From the NCBI RefSeq assembly GCF_020520425.1, contig NC_079491.1:28573449-28637448 (forward strand): DNA of 64,000 nt. Reading direction: 5' to 3'. The position numbers were made by a program, and so were the translations under genes. This stretch comes from Spinacia oleracea. Its lineage: Eukaryota > Streptophyta > Magnoliopsida > Caryophyllales > Amaranthaceae. The notes below the pieces were generated by a model. It saw nothing but the letters and a program-made list of their open reading frames with translations, was not told the origin of the DNA and did not search any database. Positions within the stretch are counted from its first letter, which is position 1. Each line of letters starts with the position of its first letter. Below, piece by piece: positions 12,299 through 24,800 of this stretch.

Positions 12299-15200
12299 AA
12301 CACAATCCATGCCATGAATTTGCTTGTAACCTTTAGCAACTAATCTAGCTTTGTGTGTGAACACAATTCCATGTTTGATGGTTTTTTATCCTTAAAACAA
12401 ACTTGCAACCAATAGGTGTGAACCTATTCTTGCAAATCAACAAAATTTCAATTTTGTCATCAAAACATTGAGTATGTTTTATGGCCTCTAACCATTTAAA
12501 ACATTTGAGTCTATATATGGCCTCTAACCATTTTAGGGAATCTGGGTTTCGTCATAGCTTTCTTATAAGTCACAAACTCATTAATCTACATGATAATAGT
12601 TTGACTGCAAGTTGTAGGTTTCACTATTTAATAGAAGAATCTCATAGTTTCATTGACCTGATCTCTATGTTTCTTCATTATCTAATAGAAGAATCTCATA
12701 GTTTCAGTGACTTGAATTCTATGCCTACTTGGGTATAGAACATTAAACAATAGAATATCAATAGCCACTTGAAAGTCCTTTGAATATTCTGTTCTCCTTG
12801 AAGCACTTGTAAAGTCTTCTAAGAGATGTCTATTCTTTAAAACCACTTCTAAAGTCTTTAAAGGATAAGTTCGGATTTTCTGAAGCACTTCGAAAAGCCT
12901 CCGGAATGTCCGTTTATGTTTGTTGTTCGCCTCGAAGACTTTCGAGGTCTATTTTCTCCCACTTGTCATTTTGGAAACGAATCTCCAAAAGGACATCATT
13001 TCGAGCAAACAAACATTATGTTCTCAAAAATTCGTGGTAGAAACAATACCCTTGTGTCTCATTTGAATAAATCACAATGAAACATATATCTATACTTGGG
13101 CCTTAGTTTGTTGAATAACAAACACTAAGCTCCCACTGAGTTTAGGAACTCTTTAGATATATTATGAAAAGATATTCTGAAATTACTTTTCAAGAGCTTT
13201 GACGAATTTGGTTTAGTTTGGTGGTAGTTGAGCATTTTGTTTTAGAAATTATAGGAAAAGTCTTTATGATTCATCATTGATCGAATCAAGTACTAATTGA
13301 CTTCGATCATTCCAACGTAGATATGCCATATCTTATGGAGCTAGATTGTGAAATTACAACACACAATCATTGATGATCATATTTGGTCTCAAGTAATCAT
13401 CAACATGATCTAACCTAGATCTTTATGATTTCTTGCCAAGTGGATTTTATACTTCTGAATCTTTGAACTAGCCAAACAGATTCAACTTATATCACATTTG
13501 AGTAAATAAACCTATATCCATGTGAAATAATAAAGTCATAAAATCTTTCTTTAGCTTTGAACTCTATTGTCTAGGCGTTCTAACAATAGTTCATATCTTT
13601 TGTTACTTTCAACAAGTAAGACTAGTTGTCTTAAAATGATCTAGAAATCAATCAACTTTCAAAAGTCCATCAAAATAGAGCTTACGAATGTTAACTTGTT
13701 GATATGGTCTAAGCAACAATGCCAAAGATTAGTGGAACTCAAACCAAGGGTTTGATTTGAACCTAGTAAAGTTCTTTAAAGAGTTGTTTGTTTTAATCAA
13801 GCATATTGACTCAACCTGTAATTGACCATTTCATTCAAATAAACAAACAAACAAGCATTGTTTTTGTTCTTCTGAATGTGAGTCTTTCTGTGTTTGAAGC
13901 AGAAATTTAGGTATGCTGATTATGGAACAAAATAGCCATTTAGTTCCAGCCTTTGAAAGGACTTAAAACAAACTAGATGACCCTACAACTAATGCAGCAT
14001 TGCCATGCTTCATTTCCCACTTGTAGGTCATTAGTGTATCCTAGCTTCCATTGTTTGAGTTATTACCGAAGTAAGAACCTCAAGCGGTATATGATACCAA
14101 GGAAGTTTGATTGCTAGGTTACTTCTCTTTAAACATAAACTTATAGGTAGAAACGGAATCGTAAATTCCTTTCATTTGTTCCTCGTTTTCCTATTTCTTG
14201 TACCCTTTCTTATAGTCTTAAGAATTGAATTCTTTAGTGTTGACTTTTATACTTTGTTAGACATGTCCAATGTCACCAACAAGGTTCTTTACCATTTTAA
14301 TTTATGTTGAATATTTTGTTTCAACTAGATGATCTTACCAGAAGCTTCTAAATTTCTCTAAGTATCGATCTATTCGAATGTCTAGTGACTAGACTCATTC
14401 GAGAATTAAATGGACAAAGATATTAGGTTGTTAACCATTGGTAAAGCTGAGCGTTTAAGCTCAATGCTTTATGATCTCAAAACTACAGTGTATTTTGAAT
14501 TCACAAGCACCAATTGGTTTTCCATTCGATTTTGATATTCGAAAACAACCATAAAAGTCGCTATAAGAAACGTACATTTTAAATTGCTCACTTTCTCTCA
14601 TTTCCGTGAATCGTTCTTGGATTCACTACCAATCGAGGAAATTTACTGTTACCTTTCTAAAAGGATTTATTGCAGTGCAAGATATTTAACAATAATTAAA
14701 ACATACATTGAAGCATGCAAAGTCTAAACATTTATCATGAATAATAACTTGAAATTAAAGCAACCATGCAATTCAAACAAGTTATTAGCATTTTATTCGA
14801 TTTTATTGTTCCGGCAGGTGTGAATAAAATGATTCCAAGACCCTAAAACCATTGAAGAATTAAGCACAGTTTGTCGACTCAATTCTAAAACATTTTAGGT
14901 AAGCAAAAGCCTTTTGCTAATAGTCTGGAAACTACTCTTGGTTGATAGGTACGTCTAAGAACTTATTAGGTAAACCTATCGATTTTGCCACGACATAAAA
15001 GGACTCCTTACTTATATCGTTGAGTTTCACCAAAACTAACATGTACTCACAATTATTTGTGCACCTTGCCCCTTTAGGACCAATAAGTAACACCTCGCTG
15101 AGCGAAAACTATTACTAGATTGATGTAAAGGATATCCAAGCAAGTGTATATTTTGGCATGGCACCTTTTAACTCAATTTTTTTTAAGTTTGGAACTTAAG

Positions 15201-16129
15201 GCTCTTACTATGTTGGTTAGATTTTAAGTGAACTAAAATCCTTAATCATGCAACATAATCAAGCCACAATCTTATGCATAATTAAGACATATTTAAAGCA
15301 ATAAATAACTTAAAGCATGCATAAGATAAATGTGATCTAGTATGGCCCGACTTCATCTTGAAGCTTTAACTTCAAAGTCCGTCTTGAAAATCTCCGTGGG
15401 AGGCACCATTTTCTTCAAATAGGATAAGCTATAATTAAAACTAATTACAACTATTTGATGGTACGCAGACCATATTTGAATTGAAAAACAACTTTGGTAC
15501 TTTAGACCAATTACATTCAAATTAATGGTACGCAGACCATATTTTCTATCCTATTTGGGCCATACTAGTCACTTCATAACCTGCAAAACAGTACATATAC
15601 AATATATACCATTCACCCATTCATTATCATGAATGGCCCACATAGCTGGTTAGTAAAACACATTATGCATCACGTAAACATTTGCAGCAATTAATCAAGG
15701 GCACCAATAATCTACCAATTATTCAGTCCTTATTAATTCTAATCAAGTTGTTTTAACCTTAAGGATTCGTAGACCTAATCAAGAGTTTATGACTAAAAAG
15801 CGCTCCCACTTAAACCAATAAATTCATATGCTTTACTAATTTTAAACATAAAAATGTATTTCAAGTCTAACCGGAAACATACAAATTAAATTAAAATTTA
15901 AAGCTCATATAAATTTATAATTGAATCCAAAAGTTTAATTTAATTTCAGTCGTATTTAAATTAATTCATGATTTTAATTTTAGTAAAATAATTAGAATAA
16001 AAAATATTTATTATAATTACAATATTCAAAATTAAAATCCAAGAAAATAATTTAAATTATTAATTTTAAAATTAATTAAAATTACATAAACTGAAAAATT
16101 TCAAATTAAACATTCAAAACGATCTAATC

Positions 16130-16710
16130 GCAACGCAAACACCCTACGCATCGCACGCCCATGGGCCGCACGCACACAGCCATCGCTGGCCATGTGCGCG
16201 CAGCCCATGCGCTCGTCAAATAGCTGCTGCATCTACCCATCGCAAGCCATCGCACAAGTTGGTGCTCGTTGCGCGCGCGCCAGCGCTCGATGCACGCGAG
16301 CCATCGCTCGCTGTGCGCGCTCGCCAGCGCTTGCTGCGCGCGCTCCAGCGCTCGATGCACGCGAGCCATCACTCGCTGTGCGCGAGCCATCGCTCGCTGT
16401 GCGCGAGCAATTGCTCGCTGCGCGCGATCGACGTTGGGCGCAGCGCTCGTGGCACGCGAGCTTGCGCTCGCTGCGCGCGAGGCTGCGCGCGCTTGCGCGA
16501 GGCAGTGCGCGTTGTGGCGCAGCTCGCTTGCTGCCCACACGCGACTGCCGTGCCTTGCCTTCGCCCATGCCCATTCGTCCATAGCTCGTGGCCCACGACA
16601 CAAGGCAGGGCTGCTGCCTTGTGCTCGTACACCATGCCCTTGCTCATTGCATTCGTGCCGCACGGGCGACGAGCTCCCTTGCTCGTCGTCGCATGCCCGC
16701 ACTATACAAC
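16130..16710. repeat. GC-rich tandem array in outer Copia leader
   Basis: Counterpart of 9545-10090 with the same CGAGCCATCGCTCGCTG-type words, but with a different arrangement of units between 16255 and 16440. It is evidence that this array changes copy number between family members. Confidence 0.8.
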
Positions 16711-17430
16711 ACCCCTTAAGGGTAACACGAAGCGTCCATTGCTTTGTGCGTGCAAGTTATATGAACGAATCGCATAAAAATTTAAAATTTATATTTAAAA
16801 TAATGACAAATTAATAAATTAATATTAATTTCATAATTTTAGGGCGAAAAATCGAAAATTTATTATTCAATTGATTTCCGATTATCATGGATTCAAGCCT
16901 AGGTCATAAAAATTTAAAATTTATCATAAATTTACAATTTTTATGGTGGTTTTTAATCATAGGTTTCTAATTAAATTATAATTAATTATGAAAATCAAAT
17001 TAATTCTAAATTATTCTAATTTTCAACTAATTAATCATAATTACAAATTAGATTGCATAATTAACAAGGCTAGGCATTCAAACTTGTTAAACATATACAG
17101 TAGGTCAATCAAAAATTCAAGATTTATCAACAAGAATCGCAAATATTTAATTTAACATCTTAAATTTACGAAATTTTGCATTCGAAAAACTAAAACCTTC
17201 GAAAAGTCATAGTTAGGCTTTTAGAATGCCTTTTACATGCGGAATTGACACAAAAATCACTCGATTTGGATGAGTAACGAAGAAACTGCCGAAAAACTGC
17301 GTACGTATAATTAAATAAACGCAATTTGCAATTAATTAACAATTACGAAAATTAATCACCCCTTTTAATTCTTGCAAATTTGTAATATTTAACCATGTTC
17401 ATGCAATTTAGATTATGAAAATAATAAGAG

Positions 17431-17443
17431 GCTCGTGATACCA
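17431..17443 (-). other. Primer binding site of outer Copia
   Basis: The same TGGTATCACGAGC as in the inner copy, one base from the LTR end. It shows that 17445-18820 is the 5' LTR of the outer element. Confidence 0.85.
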
Positions 17444-17444
17444 C

Positions 17445-18820
17445 TGTTAGGTTATGATACATATGACAATTCATAAATCATGCGGAAACAACCATTAAGC
17501 CAGGAATACATATTATTTACACATAATCATATAGCATAATTTAGATGCATACTCTTTGTTGCGTGCCTTCCCTAGCTGCGCCCGAACCGAACAAGAACAA
17601 GTCTTTAGGACTCCAAGTGTCGTCCCTCCGTAGATAGTCCACAGCACGTCCGGATCCGCCTTAAGATTGACCAACTAGAATCGCCCTTAAGGTACTAGAA
17701 TTTTCGGCACTCTTAGGTAAGAAATATGGCTGAATTTTTCTCTCAAAACTCACTTTGAATACTTGAATTAATCTCTGAAAATATGTGACCCTAGGCACGT
17801 ATTTATAGAGTTATGGAAAGGGAATTGGAATCCTAGTAGGATACGAATTAATTAAACTTAGAATCCTACAAGAACTCTAATTAATTAATTTATCCTTTTA
17901 GGAATAGGAATTTAATCATATACTAATTCTAATAGTTTTAGGAATCGTGCATGAACACAAACTCACACACACACACGGCAGCCACGAGGGCCGCCCATGC
18001 GTGCGTGCGAGCAGCAGCCCACGCAGCGAGGCCCATGGCCTTAGGCGCGCGCTGGGCCTGCCTTGCGGTGGGCCTGGGCGCTGCCTTGGCTGGGCGCGCG
18101 TTTGGCTTGCTGGGCGATGGCCCGACTTCGTGCTGGGCCTTCGTCCGGCAGGCCTCGTCCGATGCTAATTCGTACGATACGCTTCCGATTAAATTCCCGG
18201 TTCCGGAATTCATTTCCGATACGAACAATATTTAATATTTCCGATTCCGGAATCAATTTCCGTTTCGAACAAATATTTAATATTTCCGTTTCCGGAATTA
18301 TTTTCCGATTCCGATAATATTTCCGATTCTGACAATATTTCCGTTTCCGGCAATATTTCCGATTCTGGTAATATTTCCATTTCCGATAATATTTTCCGAT
18401 ACGTATGTACCATGTTTCCGTTTCCGGCAACATCTACGACTTGGATAATATTTATATTTCCGATACGGTCCATATTTCCGTTTCCGGCAATATCATCGTT
18501 TCCGGAGTATTCATTTCTTGCCTGTGACGATCTCAGCTCCCACTGAAACCAAGATCCTTCGATTCCGAATATCCATAGATGGAGTATCTAATGCCATTAA
18601 ATACTTGATCCGTTTACGTACTATTTGTGTGACCCTACGGGTTCAGTCAAGAGTAAGCTGTGGATTAATATTATTAATTCCACTTGAACTGAAGCGGCCT
18701 CTAGCTAGGCATTCAGCTCACTTGATCTCACTGAATTATTAACTTGTTAATTAATACTGAACCGCATTTATTAGACTTAACATAGAATGCATACTTGGAC
18801 CAAGGGCATTATTTCCTTCA
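17445..18820 (-). repeat. 5' LTR of outer Copia (1376 bp)
   Basis: Same TG..CA ends and overall plan as the inner LTRs but clearly more diverged. The U5/R region differs at many positions around 17710-17810, and the GC-rich block (17975-18140) is shorter. The TATA box is at 17801-17808. The right flank starts CCTAA; the matching left duplication is outside the window. Confidence 0.93.
17801..17808 (-). promoter_or_regulatory. TATA box of outer Copia 5' LTR
   Basis: Minus strand reads CTATAAAT, at the position equivalent to the boxes in the other LTRs. Confidence 0.5.
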
Positions 18821-19107
18821 CCTAATAGGCGAGCGATTGGGTTTGGGACGGGTGTACTACTAGAGAAAGTGCCGAGTGGACAACATTCGAAGCGTATGCA
18901 CCCCCCGGTTGGCGATGGGTATCCTTAGTCCCAACTCCCGAGATGAAACATCCAAGGGAGCCAAGATTCGTTATGCGGTTCTGTCCGTTCACATTAATAT
19001 GCTGATTTTCATGTCGTCCCAACTTGATGGGGAAATAAACGCGGGGTAGGATCGTTTCACCCCTCGGCTATTTTGATTACCTACAAGCACGAGTATTTCC
19101 TTCACTA
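18821..19107 (-). mobile_element. Tat-type Gypsy leader, cut off by outer Copia
   Basis: This is the first 287 bp of internal sequence after the PBS of a Gypsy element read on the minus strand. It ends abruptly where the Copia LTR starts at 18820, so the remainder of the Gypsy element lies to the left of the whole nest, outside the window. A minus-strand frame of 66 codons (19022-18822) is open through this stretch. It may be leader sequence or the start of an extra ORF; I cannot assign a function. Confidence 0.75.
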
Positions 19108-19125
19108 TCCCTAGTGGAGTCGCCA
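19108..19125 (-). other. Primer binding site, tRNA-Arg type
   Basis: Minus strand reads TGGCGACTCCACTAGGGA, one base after the LTR end. The complement of a plant tRNA-Arg 3' end is TGGCGACTCCGCTGGGGA, so 16 of 18 positions agree. A tRNA-Arg primer is typical of the Tat/Ogre branch of Gypsy elements. Confidence 0.75.
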
Positions 19126-19126
19126 C

Positions 19127-20589
19127 TGTGAGGGGGTCGAAAAAGCACGAGGCTAATGCGTGACCTCGTCCCTCGTGGGTGTGACGTTTCTTTTTGTCAA
19201 ATCAAGTGTAATTGGATTTCCTGTGAGTTTACACCCAATTGACTAGTAATATAGGAGTCGCCATTCAGCTTTTAACGACAATGAGAAAAACTGACAAAAC
19301 CCGGTTATCGTGACATAAAGGGAGTGCAATTATGTTTGACCACGACGGCCGTAGGTTCCCTTGTGATCCCTGGTGTGGGGATCTCTCAACATACACCCGC
19401 AAGGTAGAGATTGAGGGTTCGGGGGACTGTAACTACCGAGAGGAGTACTCGCTCTTCGATAACTCCAGAGGCAGGATATCCTTACTAGCTCAGCATAAAT
19501 AATTGAAGGGACATGCGTTAACTATTAAACTAATCTGAGTTGATTTTAACAATATGCAACATATAATACTAGATCGATCGCGATTATCTGATTTAGATTG
19601 TTTTAAGGGACCTAGCATGATAATCCAATTTCCCAACATATTATCTTTATTAGGCGTGATAGAACAATCAGATTTGATTAGTTTAACAGTTCATAAAAGG
19701 GCGAGGAAAGCAATTAAATCATGCGAAGGGGCACATTACGACGCACCCTTGAGAGGTGCGTCACGGTTCTCAGAAAACTAACCACTTTGACTTTGCTATT
19801 TCTCCTTTTATTTAACGAATCTCAAGTTACGGGACATGATACGTTCTGTTCGATTTTTGGATCGATTGCGACAGAACGCGTGATCAATTTCGCAGCGTGA
19901 GGCTTAGGATTAGGGGTTGGAGTCAATACTCAGAATATGAATTGTGTGTGTTTCACGTCGAATTAAAGCTATATTTATAGAAAAGAGTTCGTGGAAAGAT
20001 AGAATTTTAGAGCTCTAATCCACGAAGAATTAGGAAAGAACACGTCCCAGGTAATTTCAGCGCCCAGGGCTGGGCGCCGAAGATTTCGGCGCCCAGAGCC
20101 AGGCGTTGAAAATAGGGTTTGGGCCGTTTTCTTTGTCAGACTTGGACTCTTAGAATCCGGAGTGTTTGAGACTTATTCGAGTCTTTTAGCGCGTATTAAT
20201 TTTATGACGGAATGCGTCTGGGCCCGTTACGAACTCTAGGCTCGTTAGGATTTTAATTAATACGTAACTCTTATTTTCGAATCATATTAGGAATATGATT
20301 CCTCTTGCAATTTCTATCTCATTTAGGATTTATGTTGGAGTGCAACACCTAATTCTGACAGGTTTCTATCTTTTATGACTTGCCACTTTTAACAACTACC
20401 CATTACGGTAGTTACTATTTTTAGCAGGTTTCCATAAGTAGCTGGTTTCTATAAATAGCAGGTTTCGGGTGAAATGAAAAGGGTGATTGAGATTCGTTAT
20501 TTTATAGGAAATGCGTTGCCAAGTGGAGATTTATGTTCTCTTCATCGAACCTTCCCTTTCGGGAATGGGGACAAAAGTAGGTGTCTACA
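19127..20589 (-). repeat. 5' LTR of Tat-type Gypsy element (1463 bp)
   Basis: On the minus strand it begins TGTAGACACCTACTTTTG at 20589 and ends CCCCCTCACA at 19127, just before the tRNA-Arg-like PBS. It contains a TATA-like CTATAAATATAG at 19969-19980. A short inverted-repeat cluster of GCGCCCAG words is at 20060-20107. The right flank is GCATG; the partner copy is not in the window. Confidence 0.8.
19969..19980 (-). promoter_or_regulatory. TATA box of the Gypsy LTR
   Basis: CTATAAATATAG on the minus strand, in the middle of the LTR. Transcription would proceed leftward through the PBS. Confidence 0.5.
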
Positions 20590-22125
20590 GCATGGATGAT
20601 GAATGAACTATTTTCAATGACATTTGCATGTGACATCATCACCTAATGCCCTCATCTTTCATAATTACTTAATTAGTAATACGATAACCCAATTGGCATA
20701 TAAAGGAATGGATATAATAAACAGAAGAGTGTGAATGGTAGGATTTTCCATTGAACTCGCGTTGAAGACTAGATTTGGATCTTGGAATATTTCTCCTAAA
20801 GTGTTCACACTATGCATGTATGGTGTATGATGCATGTGTTTTCAATAATCTTCCTATCATACATACGAACTACTTGCACCTGAATACATATCAATTCCCA
20901 AATGGGCACCTAATTAGAGTTAAAGGGTTAATAATTATTGAAGATTTTACTACTTTAATATACCTTGTTGTGTCTTCTCGTCAAAAAATAAAAATAAATA
21001 TACCTTGTTGTGTTCAAAAGTTAATATAATGCATGTGTGCAAGAATCTTCATACCATACATAATTACATACGGAGTACTTGCACCATTAATTAATTACAC
21101 CTAAATAATTATAATTCCCAAATGGGCACCTAACTAAGCTTTACTAATTAAAGAGTTAAAGGGTTCATTACATGATTATGGAAAATTTTAATACTTTTGT
21201 ATATCTTGTTGTATTAAAAAAAAAATCTAATAGTATAAGGCTACGTATAATACCACCAAAAGCAAGGTTTGACGTAATGACCAGTAAGATTAACATCTCA
21301 CAATCTTGAATTTGGGGATCAATCTATCTCCACTCAAAGGCCGACTCTTTAAATCTTATCCCCCCCCCCCCCCCCCCCCTCAAAGGAGGCTTACCCGCTA
21401 ATTCGAGTTTGGTTGTTCCATACGAAATTTTATCCTGGTAAGTCCGTCTCCTCACCGATTCCTATATACAATTCTAGTATCTTTCAGTTGGGAGTGGTTT
21501 TAGAGAAGCTAGCTACAAGACAAATATTAATTAAGTAGACAATGATTTTAATATATTACTTTAATTATGATTTGAATTAAGACACGTTGGTCAACAAACA
21601 TTGTTAATGAACATATTAATTTGATTAGGAACCTCGACACCAAAGTGATGTCAGTTAAGAACCTAATCTAGTTATGTAATTAGTGTAATGCTTAATTGCT
21701 TACGAAAATGGGATGATATGTTACAATTTTACGTCTTGTAGGGTTGCATTTGCATATAAGATAAAGTTTCAAACTATACAGTCAACGAATTCTAGCTTCA
21801 AGTAAGGCACACGGTTTGGTCAATGAAAGAAAATTAGGTAGTTCAATCTTTGGAAAAAAAAACAAGAAATAGATAAAGCGAGTCGTCTCTTCATTTGTAT
21901 ATACATATTTTTCTTACAAAAGATTTTATGCTTAATAGATAACTTTTATTTATATCGTGGTAACATTTGATCACTTATAGAATAATTTTATTACAATATT
22001 TACAATACACCAACAATATATAAGTTTTTGTGTTTTTCTTTCTAAAGATGGAAAAAAAACTACAATGATTCACTAATGTATTTATGTAGTCTTTGTGATG
22101 GTTGACTTTTAACAATTACTTCGTA
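20590..22125. other. Intergenic DNA with a diverged direct duplication and a poly-C run
   Basis: No gene seen. A roughly 185-bp segment occurs twice in direct orientation at about 20812-20982 and 21026-21215. The shared words are CAAATGGGCACCTAA, AGAGTTAAAGGGTT and CTTGTTGT. A run of 20 C lies at 21360-21379. The rest is AT-rich unique-looking sequence. Confidence 0.6.
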
Positions 22126-22377
22126 TTTCCTTCGTTCCAATTTTTTTTTTTCATATTTACTATTTATTGGCTTAAAGTTTAAAAACTTTTATCATCGTAG
22201 TTTAAATATTTAGAGAAAACATTTACTTGTGACATCTCATTGGATTTGTTTCAATGTAAATTTTTTAAATATAATTTTTTTAATTACCTAAATATGATTA
22301 AAGGTATTAGTGGTCAAAATAGTGAATTGGAGACTGCACATAATGGAATAATGTGGAACATTATAGAACGGAGGGAG
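22126..22377. mobile_element. Degenerate Stowaway-like MITE
   Basis: The right end reads GAACGGAGGGAG followed by TA. The left end reads TA then TTTCCTTCGTTCC, a worn version of the inverted complement CTCCCTCCGTTC. About 250 bp between TA dinucleotides fits a Stowaway (Tc1/mariner-type) MITE. Confidence 0.5.
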
Positions 22378-22463
22378 TATGTTTTACTTTACTATTCATA
22401 TATTTAATCAATGTTTGGTTAAACTTATTTTGTTTGATTTTATTTTATATGAATTATCAGAAG

Positions 22464-22464
<1 letters not shown>

Positions 22465-22527
<63 letters not shown>
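22465..22527. repeat. (TA)n microsatellite
   Basis: About 31 uninterrupted TA units just outside the left end of the MULE composite. Any frame through it giving alternating Tyr-Ile is an artefact. Confidence 0.95.
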
Positions 22528-22529
<2 letters not shown>

Positions 22530-22649
22530 CTTGCTTTATACTTTCTTACAAAAATTTGAATAAGACGGACTGACAGCGTCAGACGGGTGACGTGGCGGCG
22601 CGGGTCGTGACGCGGGTCAGGACGCGGGTCAAATCCGAATCGGGTTTAG

Positions 22650-22658
22650 TATAAAAGG
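22650..22658 (+). promoter_or_regulatory. TATA box for the plus-strand MULE gene
   Basis: TATAAAAGG follows the GC-rich terminus. It is followed by a leader rich in TTCTTC/GAGAGAGA (22700-22786) and a splice donor CTGTAAGT at about 22788. Confidence 0.55.
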
Positions 22659-22948
22659 TTTTCTTTCCCACGTTTTTGCCCATTTCCAAATCACTGTTCA
22701 CTTTTAGAGAGAGAAACCGCCGAGTTCTTCCATTTCAGGAGAGAGAAAGCTTCTACTCTTTGTCTTCTCTTCGATTTCTTCAATTTCTGTAAGTTTTTTG
22801 CATTTTCACTTGTTTTTCTTTGTTCGTGTGTAGTTCTTACTGATTTATCCTCTCTTTTTTCGTTCGATTTAGGGTTTTGAAGGTGTGATTGTGATATTTT
22901 CCGATTTACTTCAAGTTTCGGTAAGTTCTTTCTATTTTCATCTACTTT

Positions 22949-23248
22949 TTGTTCAATTTTGTCATCATTTGATGTTCGTTTTGTTTCTTACTGTTTTTGG
23001 TTTTGATTTAGGGTTTTGTAATTGTGATTTGTGATAATTTCGGTTGCTCTTCATTTTCGACAATATTTTTGAAGTTTTGTTGTCATTTTTTCTTCTTTTT
23101 GTTCAATTTTGTTATCATTTGAAGTTCGTTTTTGTTTCTTACTGTTTTTGGTTGTGATTTAGGGTTTTGTAATTGTGATTTGTGATACTTTTGGTTGTTC
23201 TTCATTTTCGACAATATTTTTGAAGCTTCTTGTCCTTTTTCCTTCTTT
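22949..23248 (+). repeat. Tandem duplication of about 150 bp in 5' leader
   Basis: Two copies, starting near 22949 and 23099, share TTGTTCAATTTTGT, CTTACTGTTTTTGGTT, GATTTAGGGTTTTGTAATTG and TTCGACAATATTTTTGAAG with a few differences. It lies in the leader or first intron of the plus-strand MULE gene. Confidence 0.8.
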
Positions 23249-23309
23249 TTGTTCAATTTGTTCATAATTTGAAGTTTGTTTTGGTGTTTTTGTTCAATTT
23301 GTTCAATTA

Positions 23310-24800
23310 AAAGTTCGCTGATAAATAGTTAGTTTTTTAATCAATTAGTTAATTATTTTTACCAATTAGTTATTCTTTCAAAGCAATTAGTCATATTCTG
23401 ACATTCATAAATCAAGTATTAAACGAATTAGTTAATTTATTTAATTTCAAACTTTCTTGAGCAATTAGTTCACTTTTTTGACCAATTAGTTAATTGCATA
23501 ATCCAATTAGTTAACTATTTTAACCTGTTAGTGAAACATTCAAAGCAATTAGTTATACAATGAAATTGTTTTGTTTTTATTGCTATTTATACTGCTTATG
23601 TTCATTACACATTCTTTTTATTTGCGCATTGAAATATATTGAACTACATTCATTTATAGTTTCAGTTCACATAATGAGGTCAAAAAATGCAAACAAAAAA
23701 TCGGATTATCACGATGTTGGGAAGTCGAGTCAAGATGTTGAAGGCAGTTCAAGGCCGACTGAAGATATTCCAGCTAGTCCAAAGCTGAGTGCAGATGAGA
23801 GGAAAATTGGAAGGGGGCCAAAGAAGTCGAAAGTTAAAGTAGAATATACGGAAGATGGCGGGGAAGTTGTAGAGTTGGATAGGTATAACTCCTATCTTTG
23901 TAACTGTTATTTATCACTGTTTAATTAGTTGGATAGGTATGACTATTTAAAAATTGATTTTGCAATTATCATAACTTATTTTACATTTAGTGAACTTTTT
24001 GCATAATTTAGTTAACTTTTGACTGCAATTAGTTAAATATTTTTCAGTAATTAGTTAACATTTTTTAAAAAGAATCTTTCCACTAATTAGTTAACTTTTT
24101 TCACTAATTAGTTAACCTTTTCCATTAATTAGTTAACTTTTGACTGCAATTAGTTAACTCAATAATTAGTTTACTTTTGACTGCAAATAGTTAAATTTTT
24201 CCATTAATTAGTTAACCTATTTCATCAATTAGTTAACCTATTGCATGATTAGTGAAGTTTTTTTCAGTTAGTTAACCTATTTCATTAAATAGTTAACCTT
24301 TTTCTTCAATTAGTTAACCTATCTTTGTAACTGTTATTTATCACTGTTTAATTAGTTGGATAGGTATGACTATTTGTTATTTATTTTTTAATTAATTACT
24401 TTTGCTTTGAAACAAATTATTTTACCTATATGAAGTAGTTATGTAATTAAAATAATTAGTTAACCTTTAAACACAATTAGTTAAATATTTTTCAGTAATT
24501 AGTTAACCTTTTTTTAAAAAGAATCTTTCCACTAATTAGTTAACTTTTTCACTAATTAGTTAACCTTTTACATTAATTAGTTAACTTTTGACTGCAATTA
24601 GTTAACTCAATAATTAGTTAACTTTTGACTGCAATTAGTTAACTTTTTCCATTAATTAGTTAACCTATTTCATCAATTAGTTAACCTATTGCATGAATAA
24701 TGAAGTTTTTTGCAGTTAGTTAACCTATTTCATTAAATAGTTAACCTTTTTCTTCAATTAGTTAACTTCTTAAGCAATTAGTTAAATATTTTCATTAATT
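23310..24800 (+). repeat. AATTAGTTAAC minisatellite in intron 1 of the plus-strand gene
   Basis: Irregular units of about 19-24 bp such as TTAATTAGTTAACTTTTT, with the T-rich side downstream on the plus strand. A larger internal duplication repeats about 23990-24370 at about 24440-24760, including the word AAAAGAATCTTTCCACTAAT. The array starts already in the leader near 23310 and fills the intron between exons 1 and 2. Confidence 0.9.

Larger units (their letters stand above)
12294..17444 (-). mobile_element. Outer Copia element, 5' part of internal region
   Basis: Homologous along its length to 5764-10870 of the inner copy, with small deletions and substitutions. It runs from the PBS at 17431-17443 down to the RT codons at 12299. 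It contains the GC-rich leader array (16130-16710) and the degenerate protease and integrase area. One local difference is at 12481-12720, where two copies of a CTAATAGAAGAATCTCATAG stretch occur where the inner copy has one. No long open frame survives. Together with 1-1937 it forms one element split by the inner insertion. Confidence 0.88.

Noticed and set aside
10871-18820. Pairing 10871-12293 and 17445-18820 as the two LTRs of one element
   Set aside because: The sequence right of 12293 lacks a polypurine tract and continues mid-RT. The GTTTC duplication instead pairs 12293 with 1938, and the two LTRs are more diverged from each other than 1938-3362 is from 10871-12293.
22379-22573. Open frame through the (TA)n run
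   Set aside because: Tyr-Ile alternation from a dinucleotide repeat; no support as a gene.
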